NCBI GenBank assembly: GCA_963693365.1
Contig: CAVNZM010000002.1
Location: forward strand, 10,416,001-10,480,000
DNA length: 64,000 bases
Source: Amoebidium appalachense
Lineage: Eukaryota > Ichthyosporea
Reading direction: 5' to 3'
Both the position numbers and the translations under genes were made by a program. The notes below the pieces were generated by a model that saw nothing but the letters and a program-made list of their open reading frames with translations, was not told the origin of the DNA and did no database searches. This document shows, piece by piece, positions 37,140-50,466 of this stretch; the first letter of the stretch is position 1; each line of letters opens with the position of its first letter.

Positions 37140-38564
37140 TTCCCACCCTCACTCCCTCCCAGATATGCAGCATTGGCAATGTCCACTCTTATACCCCCCA
37201 CTCAGACATGAGGTCCGACTTCAAAAATTGTATGGCAATGACACACACACACACACACACTCACTCACACACGCGTGTACACAAGCGAGGGACACCCCTC
37301 CCACCCACTCCCCCCATTATTTTCTCCCCGCGGCTCATACCCCACCATTCATCCTCCTCTCTCAAGCTCTGGTTTGCCACAAACACAGCACTGAGCCTTT
37401 CCCCACTACTCTGTATGTGCCTGCACGAATATATAATCCACTTCGAATTCGGCCAAAACACTTTTTTGTTGCGTTGAGACATACCATGCAAATATGTGCT
37501 TGGCACAACACAAACCAGGTATACTAACTGCTGACAGCACTACGTCTCAGATTCGTGAGCCAGAGGACTTTGTGCGACGGTGTACAGGAGTTGCATTTTG
37601 GCCTACGTAGCTACTACAGTGTGGTTGTGACGGACCGTCACCGTCAGTTTGAGGTTGTGTGTGTGTGCACGTGCGCACATACATGCTTGTGTTTTAGGCC
37701 GGAAGGGGGGGGGGGGGGGGGATCTGGAAGGGGCGACGGGAAGCTTGCACACATATATCTGAGAGAGATCAATGGCAAACCAAGGCCTCCGATCGCGATA
37801 TACGGAGGCCTTGGATCAAACGCACGTGTAAACACATCACGACAATGTACAACTTATGATGATAGACTCGACGGCAAGCAGCATACATCAGGCAACTAGC
37901 AAGGGCATGCATCACAGCGCCATGGTCTGGGTCCGCATGCAACACAACTTTATGCGTCTGGGTACCTGGTGGACAGTTGCACTATATCTGCAGGCAGAAA
38001 AAAATTGAATGCGGGTGCCTGTGCACTCAATGTTGCCTGCATGCGTCAACACTTCCAAAAGCACGTGTTACGTTTACTGGCCCAGGATCGCCCACTGGGC
38101 CATTTATCGGTAGACCTGGGGTGCCAGCCCCCATTACTTCATGTCATTATGACGTCATATCTGCATTGCCCTGCACACAAGCATATGCGCAGTATAGGTA
38201 GGTGCTATATAGGTCTTAGGCCGGAACTATTAGAGAATTCTGCTACTGCAAGAGGCAGAATGCAACGGAGCTATACAGACGACAACTAGGAGGCATCGAC
38301 TCTTATGTACCAAACAGAAACTCATTCCGGAAAAAAAAATGGAGAGGAAAAAAGAGAAAGCATTCGTTCCACATACACCCAACAGCAAGACACGTGTTGG
38401 TGACTAAATTCGTGCTGTGTTCCCACATTTCCATGTGTGCCTGCAAACCCTTCAAACAGTTGCCCGCAACGCTTGCATTGACATCCGCGCGGCGCGGATG
38501 GGTGTGTGTGGATGCGTGTGTGAACTTGTGAACTTGTGTGTGTGTGTGTGTGTGTGTGTACGTG
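36756..38564. other. Convergent spacer between HORMA and SUMO-ligase genes
   Basis: Both neighbouring genes end here, so this should be two 3' UTRs. It holds an AATAAA at 37066-37071 (plus strand, 311 nt after the HORMA stop), a C run (37109-37136), a short (CA)n at 37242-37260 and a (TG)n tract (38537-38558) next to the ligase stop. No gene is supported. Confidence 0.5.
37066..37071 (+). terminator. Candidate polyadenylation signal of the HORMA gene
   Basis: AATAAA lies 311 nt after the HORMA stop codon, in ordinary sequence. Confidence 0.4.
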
Positions 38565-39652
38565 CTACTCGTCGTCCGAGTCCAGCACCACGACCTCTGC
38601 CGGGGCCTTTCCTGGGCCCGGTGTTTCCACCTCCTTCTTTGCTGCAACGGGTGTGGCTGCAGCAGCATCATGTGCTGCGGGGACACACAGGTCAGCACAC
38701 GTGCACACATGACTGTTCCATATATAGCCAACAAAATTAAAGCGGGGTGCACACATGACTGTCCCATATATAGCCAACAATATTAAAGCGGGGTGCACAC
38801 ATGACTGTCCCATATATAGCCAACAATATTAAAGCGGGGTGCACACATGACTGTTCCATATATAGCCAACAATATTAAAGCGGGGTGCACACATGACTGT
38901 TCCATATATAGCCAACAATATTAAAGCGGGGTGCACACATGACTGTCCCATATATAGCCAACAATATTAAAGCGGGGTGCACACATGACCGTTCCATATA
39001 TAGCCAACAATATAAAAGCGGGGTGCACACATGACTGCACACATGACTGTTCCATATATAGGCAACAATATTAAAGCGGGGTTCTTTGGGCCGAATTATT
39101 GGCCCCTTCGGGCCACGGGCAAATGCTGTTTAATGCGCATCTAGCTGATCATAAAGCGAGATTCATTTTCGGGCCTAACCCGACCCGGATCATTAAAAGG
39201 AATTCCCTTTGATAAACCTTGCACCGAGACACTACCAGCACACCACACCAGGAAAGACCCCCCCCCCCCCCCCCCCCCTGCACACACAAAATGCCATGCA
39301 AGCACCCCCATGCAGGGCACATACCGTCATTGTCCGTCTTCATGCGTTTGTTCTTGTTTGGGTGCTCGTCCACAGCAGTCCATGACCCGTCCTTGTGGAT
39401 CTCAACCTGCACCCAGCCACGTCACACACCACCCCATACCCTGCAGGCCTTCAAGGGCCAAAAAACAAAAAAACAAAAAAACACAACAAGAAAACGAACA
39501 TCCTCCGCAATCAAGCCACACCCCATGCAGTCCTATCCTTTGTGCCTCTAAGCACGACATGTACACAATGCACTGGTGCCACCCACAAACACAACAAACA
39601 CCGACACCCACGAATTATAAAACACATTGAGCAACGACACGGGCTTATGAAT

Positions 39653-39686
<34 letters not shown>

Positions 39687-40445
39687 AACGAGTGGGAAAA
39701 AAATGAAACATACGGCATACGAACACCTAAACCTCGTGACACATCAACATGTCTACAACCATGCCCGCACACACACACACACACACACATACAAGTGCAC
39801 ACACACACCCATACACACGGCGTCGCAGACACGCACACCCACTCTTCCCCAGCGAAATACACAACCCACAATACAGGCACACGGGCCACAACAAGGGGCA
39901 GCCACCCACACGTACGTCATCAGTTACCCATGCTGCCCACACAACCATGCAGCTGTGCAACCACACAAGTACATATGCGCATGCAAGCCCCCCCCCCCCC
40001 CCCCCCCCCCTCCCCTCCCCATCCTCCCCCCTTCCCCCCCCCCCCCCCCCCTCCCCGCCCCCACCCTTCCTCATCTACATGTCTGCCTGCCTCCACCCAC
40101 ACACACCCTGCCCCACAACACACCCAGTAACCCTAATTCACATTCCCACACACCAATCCTACTCCACACACCGACACATGCACCGACAGACACACAAATG
40201 CACAAGCACGCACACACACACATCCACACCCACCCACCCATGTGCACCCCCCCCCCCCCCCCCCCTCTTCCTACACACCCATCCCTTCCCCCCCCACACC
40301 TACCCCCCTTACCTGCATGCATGGCCCATCCTCATCGTCTGTATCGTCATCATCGTCATGCACTGGAATCTTCGGTGGCTTCTCCGTCTCCTGCACACAT
40401 AACACATGAGTATTCAAACACAGGAAACAAGTGTGCACTGTGCAG

Positions 40446-40517
<72 letters not shown>

Positions 40518-43500
40518 ACGAACACAGGAGTGCACGTGCATGCACGTGGCGAGAGCAGTGCAAAACCCTCCCACAGATGCATCATGCCTGTGCTGGACTT
40601 CATGGGCTGATATGTACATCCGACGTTGTGCCATATTAGGTGCCAGAAGACATGCAGCGAATAGATCTGACAGTACTTGTGTGTGTGCATGTGGCATTGT
40701 ACGTGTACTTGTGGTGCAGGCAGGGGGAGGCGAGCAGGCGTAAAGATGTATACATCCGTGTGTTTGTGTGTGTGTGTGTGTGTGCCTGTGTGCATTCCAG
40801 TGCCATGTGTACGTGTGTGGTGCAGGCAGGGGGAGGCGCGCAGACATGGAGCAGAAGTGTGTGTGCTCTGTTTGTGTGCATTCCGATCGTACGTGTACAG
40901 GAGGTGCAAACAGGGGCAGGCGCGCACACGTGTGTGTGTGTAGGTGTGTGTGTGCGCGCGGATCCTGTATGACCATAGTTGTGCACGTACACGTGTCGCG
41001 TCTGCATACAGTCAGCACGTGCAGTGCACACACGTCACTGCCCATCTCCAGCGCACACGTGTCTACCCACAACCCCACCAGCCACTGCCCTGGCCCTCAC
41101 CTCCACACTCCACCACCCTCCCTCAAATGCCACCGACAAAACCCCCCGCCACGGCACCACACAAACAGGCCCCCCCCCCCCCCCCCCCCCCCCCCCAACT
41201 CACGCGCAGCCACCCACCCACCCCCACCACGCACCTTAATGATCTTCTGCAGGGCCTCATCGACGACCAGATCATCCAGTGACCTTAAGGGGCTCTTGCA
41301 TATTGGGCACTTGTTCATCTGCCCTGGAGCCCTCCTCTGCCTCAGCACCTGGGCAAAGCTGTCTCTGTCAAAGCACTGCGCATGCGCACAGTTGCGCCCC
41401 TTGACCGGCACACGCATGCGGGTCAGGCTGATGGGGCAGCGCAGAGACACAATCTGCACGGGTCAAAGGTGAGCTAAGCACGTGCTTTGCACACCGCAAA
41501 TAATATTTCGTTTAGGTATGTCTTGAACTCCCCTTCTGGTACTTATTAGTGTGTCTTTCATGCACCTCCGAGAAAGAAGTGAATTAAAACCTTTTTTTTT
41601 ATGATACCTTCTTTAATAGTTTTAGGTCATTTTGAACTCATTTTAAGATATCGTCTAGTCAGAGTCCAAGCCATGAGCAGACACAACATGTGGGTATGTG
41701 TGTGGGAGAGGACCGATGAAAAATACGAGGCACGTGCGAGAACAGTAGGTGTACACAGCATTCCTGACACTTGTACACCAACATCTACCCCTCTGCACAC
41801 TACACACGGACAGGCAATACACGCGTGCACACACACACACACACACATGCAGACACACACGTACAACCCACGTACACAGGCAGCCACATGCACACACACA
41901 AGCAACTACCTGTGCGCACCGACATGTACATATATACAGACAACACACATGAGCATGCACACACCCACAAGAATTCAGACAGGGCACGGGATTTAACTAC
42001 ACGTGCACACTTGTGACCCATACCACCACCACCCATGCCACCATCTAGTCCAGCACACCCCAACAACGTGCAGGCAGAGACATGGGGTGCCTGCTGGCCA
42101 GACAGGCATGCACACAGTGCAGATGCACAGCCAGGGATGCAGCCACACACACACACCAGGTACAGGTCCATGCATGCCGGCAACTACTGAAAACCACATG
42201 CAGCATGCTCGCAGGGTAACACACACGCACGAATACGCGCATGCCCGCACATGTACACACACACACGTGCGCACACGCACACACACACATACACACACAC
42301 ATACCCACCCACCCACACCCACACATGTACGCACACCAACCTGCATACATACTCATGCGGCCTGCACGAACGCACACACGGGCACACGCACACGCACAAA
42401 CACATGCCCCATGTGTACACACACGTGCGGACACCCATGGCGCACACAAACAAACCAATCACACACAACTGTGGGGCACGCGCACGTGCGCACACACGCA
42501 TGAGCACGCACACACGAACATACCCACACGTAATATGCAGAGACCAGCACAAGCACGCAAGCACGCACACACACATGCACGGACAGGTGCAAACAAACAC
42601 AGCAACACACACCCAGGGGAACGGAAAAGGGAGAGGTAAGTATGCGTACACACCCAGCCCAGGCACAGACACAAAACCCATCCAACCACACACGTACCGT
42701 GCGCTCGAATCCAAGCACCTCGGGGTCATCATCCTCCACGGCATCCAAATACGTGCGCTTTTCCACAGGCACGGGGGGAGGCTCCTCCTTCTTCCCGTTC
42801 TGCGTGTACAGATTGAGCGAGATGATGTTCGTGTTGTAGTTTATGACGTTGCCCCCCTGCACGTAGTGGTTCTGTGCCCACGTGTTCTGCGAGACGAGCC
42901 GCCACAGCACTTCCACCGTGATGGGCAACTGCGCCACTGTCCACTCCGCCTCGCTCATTTCCTTCTCGCTGACACTCGACACGGGGATAACCGTCAGCCT
43001 GCCGTCCAGCATAAGACTAATCTGCGGTGGCCGTGCATCTGGCTTCAAGCAGTCTATCTGCGCTATCTTGTAGTTTGCGCCCTGTGGCCCCCCCACGTTC
43101 ACCCGCACCAGAAAGTGCCGGCAGCTCCTCTCGTCGTGCTGGGCCACCAGGGCCTCCAGTGCTGTGCGTCGCACCTGCAGGCTGCGTGCCATGTTGAAGT
43201 TTATTCTCGTGTTGAGCAGCAGGTTACGTGCTGCACTATCCCTCTGCAGCGCCTGCGCCACCTGCTGCTGCCTGCCTTTCCGCCGTGTCCCTGCCTGCTG
43301 CCCCCCGCCTACCCCCGCACTGTTTGACAGCACCACAGCCGCCTGGTTGAGTATGGCTGCCGTGGAGGCTGAGGTTCGGCGTGGGCCCGCAGGTTGAGCC
43401 TGCTGGTGTGCCGTGTGTGGCCTTTGCTGCTGGGCCTGTGGCTGTGCCTGTTGCTGCTGCTGGTAGCGGGCAAGCAGCGCCTGCACCTGGGCCACGTTAG

Positions 43501-44170
43501 TGGGCAGGGCTGCTTCGCTGTTGCCCAGCCCCCGCACAGTGTTGGGTTGGGTCTGCGCCAACAGCCCTGCCAGGTCCAACCCTGCCCCCTGCTGCGTGCT
43601 GTGTGCTGTGGCCTGCAGCGGCTGCGCCAAACCGCCCTGGCTGAAGCTGTTGACTCGCACAGCACTCAGGCCCTGCGACGGCAGGCTTGCCCGCTGTTGT
43701 TGCTGCAACTGATGTTGGTGTAGTTGGTGTTGGTGCTGGTGCTGGTGTTGTTGTTGTTGGGGCATGAACATGGGCATCTGCAAGCCCAGGCCCTGTGTGC
43801 CGAGGCCCTGCTGGGGCAGCACATGCTGGCCCAGCTGGCCGTAGTTGGCCACCGCCTGCGGCTGCACGTTGGGCAGGCCCAGACCGGCCAACCCATACCC
43901 ATAGAGAGGCCCCTGGCCCTGCGCGTTTAGAGTGCTGCCCGAGACCGGCTGCAGCTGTGGCAAAGGCAGCGAGTTGTTGAGGAAGTTGAAGTCGCTTGCG
44001 TAAGTGAGCTGGCTGCTGGACCCGGACATAAGGCCCAGCCCCGTGCTGTCAAACGGCCCATTTGGCTGCCCCAGGCGCCCCTGCAGCCCGGGCTGACTGG
44101 AGCTGTTGAAGACCGTGGTGTTGTCCAGGCCCAGGTTCAGCCCGCTAAGGTCGTCCAAATTGAAATTCAT
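38565..44170 (-). CDS. MIZ/SP-RING SUMO E3 ligase, PIAS/ZMIZ-like, five exons
   Basis: PIAS/Siz/ZMIZ proteins bring SUMO-charged UBC9 to nuclear substrates. Exons 44170-42698, 41453-41235, 40390-40313, 39406-39325 and 38674-38565 join in phase to 653 residues ending in TAG. The first exon encodes 491 residues: an N-terminal half rich in Gln, Gly, Leu and Ala with short poly-Gln runs, then a folded-looking segment (about 320-470). Exon 2 is the SP-RING (residues 492-564), with [22 protein letters not shown] and KCPICKSPL supplying the expected Cys/His ligands. Exon 3 is an acidic block ([11 protein letters not shown]). The C-terminus reads [11 protein letters not shown], a textbook SUMO-interaction motif with an acidic flank. 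No SAP domain is apparent at the N-terminus, and I could not match the middle segment to PINIT, so the closest type may be ZMIZ. The start at 44170 is the first ATG and gives an uninterrupted exon. Confidence 0.93.
38700..39082. repeat. 46-nt minisatellite, eight copies
   Basis: Eight head-to-tail copies share TGCACACATGACTGT, CCATATATAGCCAACAA and ATTAAAGCGGGG. Most differ by one or two bases (TTCC or TCCC); the second-to-last has an 11-nt insertion that repeats the start of the unit. The array lies inside the last intron of the SUMO ligase gene (38675-39324), 26 nt from the acceptor of its last exon. Confidence 0.95.
40449..40516. repeat. (TG)n microsatellite in SUMO-ligase intron 2
   Basis: About 34 TG units lie 59 nt upstream, on the sense strand, of the acceptor of ligase exon 3. 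The rest of this intron and of the next holds CA-rich and C-rich sequence (39660-39684, 39990-40052, 40244-40265, 41170-41196). Confidence 0.9.
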
Positions 44171-46784
44171 TGTTGGACTAGTGGCGGCTGCGCCACACCC
44201 TACAAGCGCACCATCTGAGTTCTAAGTCGGGGTGAATATAACATCTGCTGGCTTTTGTATGCCTTACCCTACAAAAATGAAAGCCAACAGAGAATAAAAA
44301 GGCTAAAAATACATTAACCAGTGGGAACAATCGTATTTAACGTCAACTAGTGCAAAGTCTTTCACTGGCCCTACAGAACACGGCAGGTCACGTCTATCCC
44401 AGCCACACCACCAAAAACAAACCAAACACTGTGTGCACTCAGCAAGTCTGCACGATAGGCTTGCCCCGAAGGAGCGCTACTCGGATGGAAAAAGAAAAGC
44501 TAATGCACCTACTAAACACCTTCAAAATTGAGCCACCGCTATACGACACCGAACTGTATAGCCGCCTGCGCTGGTCCCCCTCCCACACCTAAACAAACAA
44601 CCCTTGTATAGCTCAGCTAACTGAATGAAACCTGACGCTTGTTCGCGCGACCGCTTTGAAATGGCGCAAACGGATGCATCGCACGGCCGTTGAGTTGTTC
44701 CACACATGATGGTGTTATGTGGATTGGCTACAGGTCAGGTCAGGTATGTGGCCAGGTCATCTAAAACAGCCATGAACTAATCAAAAGATTGAACTAAAAC
44801 CTTAAAACCGATCATGTTCTCCCAAGTCTGTGAGCCTCGGATAGTAATCGAAAGTTATAAGAAAAATATATATGGATGCCTGATTTATTCTTTATGGTTT
44901 ACTTTGACTAGCATAATATACCCTTTTGCAGAATAAAATGTATTGCAAATCACAGAACACGCTCTTTTTGAAATCTAGGCGGATATTGGCATTTTGAATC
45001 TATAGGTGGAAATTTATGGAAATTGGAGGACGTATGGGTTCCCCTCAGATTTCGAGAAACTTCGAAGAGGGCAGAGATCTTGGGGGAACGTGGACTGCCG
45101 GGGATGCCGGTTCCGCGGCCGCCGGTGGTGGCCGTCGTCCGCGGCCGCCCCTCGTAAGGACTCAGAGTAAGAGGGGGCCTTGAGAGGATGTGTGCTATGT
45201 GAAGCAATGTGCCACATGCCTCACCAATAGTCTTAGACCGGCCAGCTGGTGTTGCAGAACTTTGCCTGGCTTCTTTCCATTGTCTGAGTTGGATCTTAGA
45301 CAGTCACTAGTGTTGAGGCACCAAGGCCATGGCTTCTTCTCGTCAAGTTTAGTAGGGATGGATGGAAACATTCAAGTTGGAAGCGGGGCAACCGACCGGA
45401 GTGGCAAGCTGGCTGCCTAATGCATATAAGCCCGTTTGTGGCGCTGTTGCCTATGGTTACCTGTGATGTGCCCATGGTGATGTTGCTCATGGTAATTTTG
45501 GTTCAGATCTTGAAGAGGTAAAGACGGAGTAACACACCCTTCTAGAAATTAGCCACGCGAACCATCTAGACATCCCAAGATAATGATATGGTCCTCGCAA
45601 ATTCTTGGATAGTTGCAAACCTTAGGTAGAATGTTTGTGGTCTGCGTGGCGCATTATGCATGGAGGTGGCTCTCAATGAAACATAGGGCAGATGCCTCAT
45701 GCACCAATTGCCGGCAGGGGGGTTTGCCGCCAAGTACTTATAGTGTGTGTGTGTGTGTGTATACGTATGTGTGTGTGTATACGTATGTGTGTGTGGGGGG
45801 GGGGGGGGGGGGGGGGGGAGGAAGAATATTTCCTGGGCCGGGTCAGGTTAACCCAAATCCTTTCTCTCTGCCGTTACTGGTAAAACAATTTTGTGCAGCC
45901 TCACATATATTAGACAGACCCATTAGAAAGTGCAAGGTGCAAGCATCTGCAATGGGGGCAAGCATATATGCACATGCAGTGGCTTCTACTAGTAACGGTG
46001 TTTAAGCCTGCATTTTGCCGTAGTCAAGTTTCACGCCGATCAAATGCCAGTTTTTTTGCCTGAGGGTGTATACACCCACACTGGCACTGGCCATAGCATA
46101 CATATGCAAGTAATACTTTGTGTGAGTGTGCACACGCACAGTTTAATAGAACACGTAACTTCATGCCGAAAAGGGTGACAAGCGGCCCATGCACATATAC
46201 AACAGAAACCAAAGGAACGAGCCCAAGGGCCTTTACTGCGGCCTCACAGAGACCACCAGCCACCAGTGGCAGCCAATCATTCGCAGCAGCTAAAAAATGC
46301 ACTACCATATATGGTCATACACCCTACCCATGCTCTATTCCCACCACCAACACCCTCACCCTGACCCATCACTTGTGGAGATCTGTCGTGAAGTGAAATT
46401 CGCTCAAACAGAATAAACACCAATAGATGTACGAAGCAGTGCCTAAAAAAAACACAACAGAAGGCTTGGGTCACAGTGTTGCTCCCTCACTGCCAGCCAC
46501 CGGACATGCTGGCCATCGGTCTGCCAGCAGTCAGAGCCAGCCCCCCCCCCCCCCCCAAAGGCCTGTCCCCAAGTCCCAAGTTATTAAGCATATAAAATTG
46601 GGAATAAATAAAACCATATAAATAAATACCCGTCGCTCCACCCACCCACCCACCCGCACCTCCAGACATAAAAAGTTAAAAACGAGAAAGCCTTGAAATG
46701 ACGTTGACAACATACCAGGAGGTTTCCCCACATCTTCTGCCCACCAACCATCTTGTAGGGTGGCTCAGCTAGTAACGTCCATCT
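44171..46784. other. Spacer upstream of SUMO ligase and downstream of MPP-alpha
   Basis: Mostly ordinary sequence. It should hold the ligase promoter (44171 up) and the MPP-alpha 3' end. A plus-strand frame at 44350-44592 ends with a charged helix-like segment (MEKEKLMHLLNTFKIEPP) but has no recognisable relatives or splice context, so it is not called. A GC-rich patch with two CCGCGGCCGC decamers lies near 45110-45155, and a (TG)n-poly(G) composite at 45743-45818. Confidence 0.5.
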
Positions 46785-46904
46785 TTAGAACTGCAGCTTG
46801 TCTGCCTCCCCCTCGACCAAGTCGCCATAGATGACAACCGTAGGTGGCGACTTGAGAATCCGAGTGGCCTGGGGGTTGTGTGTGTACGTATGTTTTTTTT
46901 TTTT

Positions 46905-46946
<42 letters not shown>

Positions 46947-47017
46947 TGAATGCGTCAAAAAGTACGAAGTACACAAGAACAAACGGATAACACGATGCAG
47001 AATGCAAGCCATACGTA

Positions 47018-47051
<34 letters not shown>

Positions 47052-47145
47052 GGAGTGGGGGAATGTATCATAAACGGTTGTCCGACAGTGGGTGTGTAAA
47101 GGGAAAGAGGTGTACGTGTATTTGTGATAGTGGGTGGGGGGGAGA

Positions 47146-47191
<46 letters not shown>

Positions 47192-47487
47192 ACGTGGAGG
47201 AGAGGAAAGGGATATGCTCATAATGTGCCCGGAAAGTAGGGGGGGGGGGGGGGGGGGGGGGGGGGGTGTTACCAGGGTCAGCGGATGATATTATAAACAG
47301 AATACTAAAAACTGCGCGAGTAAATTGTTGCGGTGTGTGTGCACGCTCTAGTGCAAGGTGCTTTATTCATGTGAAAATGAATGCACTCAAACATGCGAGC
47401 AGATCTTCCTGTGCTGTGTAGGTCAATGTCCTTGCCATTTGTCTTTAGTTTGTGTCGGTGGAAACATGTGTAGGCGAGTGTTTGTGT

Positions 47488-47571
<84 letters not shown>

Positions 47572-47607
47572 CTTTCTTTTCTCTTTTTTTCCTTTTTTTT
47601 TTCTTTT

Positions 47608-47652
<45 letters not shown>

Positions 47653-47666
47653 CGAGTAGATGATTT

Positions 47667-47710
<44 letters not shown>

Positions 47711-48052
47711 GGGTGGGTGGGTATGCATGTGCGCGGAGGGGGGGGGAGGCGGGGGGGGGGGGGGGGGGGGGGGGGAGGGGGGCAGAAGGAGGCAGAGAGA
47801 AAGGGAGAGAAAAAAGTCCGAGAGGGAGAGCGTGTTCGTGTATGTGGGTATGAGTACGCAACAAGGTGCACGCAGACACATTTCCTTGCGATGTGAGCCT
47901 GTGCGTGTATGCTAATGCACAATACGGTGTGCATGGCTGAGTGTCTTGCTATGCACGTACTGTCGTGCGCACGTGTGTGCACGTGTATGTGTGCGCCTTT
48001 GTGTATATATGAAGGTTTGTGTGTGTGTAAGTTTGTGTGTGTGCATGCAGTT

Positions 48053-48129
<77 letters not shown>

Positions 48130-48134
48130 ATGCA

Positions 48135-48165
<31 letters not shown>

Positions 48166-48740
48166 TTTTGTGTGTGTGTGCATGCAGTGTGTGCATGTGT
48201 GTGTGTGTGTGCGCACACGCGCGCACGCGAATGTGTGTGCAGGGAGTGTATACATGTGTGTATGTGTGTGTGTGTGTGTGCATGCAGTGTGCACGTGTGT
48301 GTGTACACGTATGTGCCTCTACGTGTGTATGTGAGTGTGCATGTTAACACCATGCAAGCACGTACCACCCTGTGTATGTCGTTAGCGGTGACCTTGTCTA
48401 TATTAGCACACAGCTCATGTGCCTGCAGCCTCTTGCCCGCTGTCAGGACCTGCTTAGCTATGTCCTCCATCAGCACGGCGTTGCTCTCCAGGTTCATCAA
48501 CAGGCTGCTTTTTAATTGGTTCTTGGCCCGCATCAGCTCACGGGGCTCAATGGCCTCCATCATCCCGTACAGCTGCTGGCGGATGATCTGTAGCCAATCA
48601 CAGCTTAGCATCAAGCAGGCACAGACTAGGATGGTCTGCCCGCAAAAACAGCCCAGACTCAAGAAACACCAGAGAACCCAGTCCCCCCCTCCCCCCCCCC
48701 CCCCCCCCCCGGTTCCCTTCCCCCCTCCCCTCCCCCCTAC

Positions 48741-48782
<42 letters not shown>

Positions 48783-49105
48783 ACCATCCCAAATAAACAC
48801 TGCATGCAAGGTGCCCACCCAACCGATCGCCCCCAAAGCCCCAAAATCACACCTTGATACAGGTCCCCCCATTCATTAGTACACCCAAACACCTTCTCAA
48901 CCAAATTCACCCGCCTAATCCCCCCTCCCCCCCCCCCCCCCCCCCTCCCCCCCCCCTGGGACGGGTCGGGAGGGTGTTTGTGTGTGTGTGTGTGTGTGAG
49001 AGGGGGGGGGGGGGGGGGGAGAGGGGGGTTTTGAATGCGGAACACGGTACGAAGTACGCATACACGAAGGACACATGCCAAGGCAAACATTCAAGTATGC
49101 AACAA

Positions 49106-49144
<39 letters not shown>

Positions 49145-49444
49145 GGGGGACGCAGACACCAACACCGACACGGACACCGACGCAAACATACACGCACACA
49201 CCCACACACACACACGGAAGGGCACACACACACACACCCACACACACACACGGAAGGGCACACACACACACACCCACACACACACAAAAGGGCACACACA
49301 TCCATTGTCTGGCGGCTCTTTTTTGCCGGGGTGGAGGTGGAGATTCCAAACAGGCCCGAGTCCATGTAGCAGGTGTTGAAGGCCGTGCAGGACTCGAGGA
49401 ACCCATTGCTGTTGAGCACCCGGCTGTACAGCCGCGAATACATG

Positions 49445-49514
<70 letters not shown>

Positions 49515-50408
49515 GTGACCGTCATTACCTACACACACAAAGCGCCTATGCAATCCAAGGGGCAACAAGGAGAAATCACCCATCATCACCTGCGCCAATA
49601 CCATGTTCAGAAATGGTCAGAGGGAACTGAAATATGGAGGCCAGCTGGAGCCAATCAAACAAATGCCTGGCATGCAGGAGCCAATCAATTAATGCCTGGC
49701 AAGCAGGAGCCAATAAGATATGGAGGCTAGCAGAAGCCAGTAAAGACCAACGACTTTGAAGCATTACACCATGCCCCATTAAGACACATGCACGTGCCCT
49801 GCCCACACCACAGCACCACTGCACGCACCCTTGCCCGGGCCACCAGCGCTGAAAGACCCGCCACCACCCATCATCATCTGCAAGGTTGTGGCTGCATAGA
49901 TATCGTCCTCGATCCACGACACCCCTGATGAAACCATGCACCCCATCAACACACACCCACCATGCTGCCTGCCTGAATGTCCGATGGCCACCCCCCCCAC
50001 ACACTTCACCTTTCCCACACACACACCACTTCCACCATTCCGCCCCTGCCCCACACCCACAACCTCAGCCCCCCCCCCCCCCCTCCCTTCGCGGAAAAGC
50101 CAAGCCCTTCTGCCCCCCTCCCCCTAGAGGATACATATGTGGTATACAAGTTAGCAGATGCTAAACCATTCCCCTCCCCCCCCCATCCCCCCCTCCCCCC
50201 TCCCCGCCCCTTCCTTCCCCCCCCCCCCCCCCCCCCCCCAAAAAAAAGCACCAGCTCTGTCGCACATCCACACCTTGCCACCACCACGCCCATGATCACC
50301 CGCCCTACCCCCCCCCCCCTCCCCCCCCCCCCCCCCCCCCCTCCCTGCCCCCATACACAAACACACACACACACACACGCACACGCACACGCACACGCAC
50401 ACACGCAC

Positions 50409-50466
<58 letters not shown>

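Noticed and set aside
44350-44592. An 80-residue plus-strand frame
   Set aside because: Balanced composition, but no recognisable family, no clear promoter or polyA signal and no conserved splice partner.
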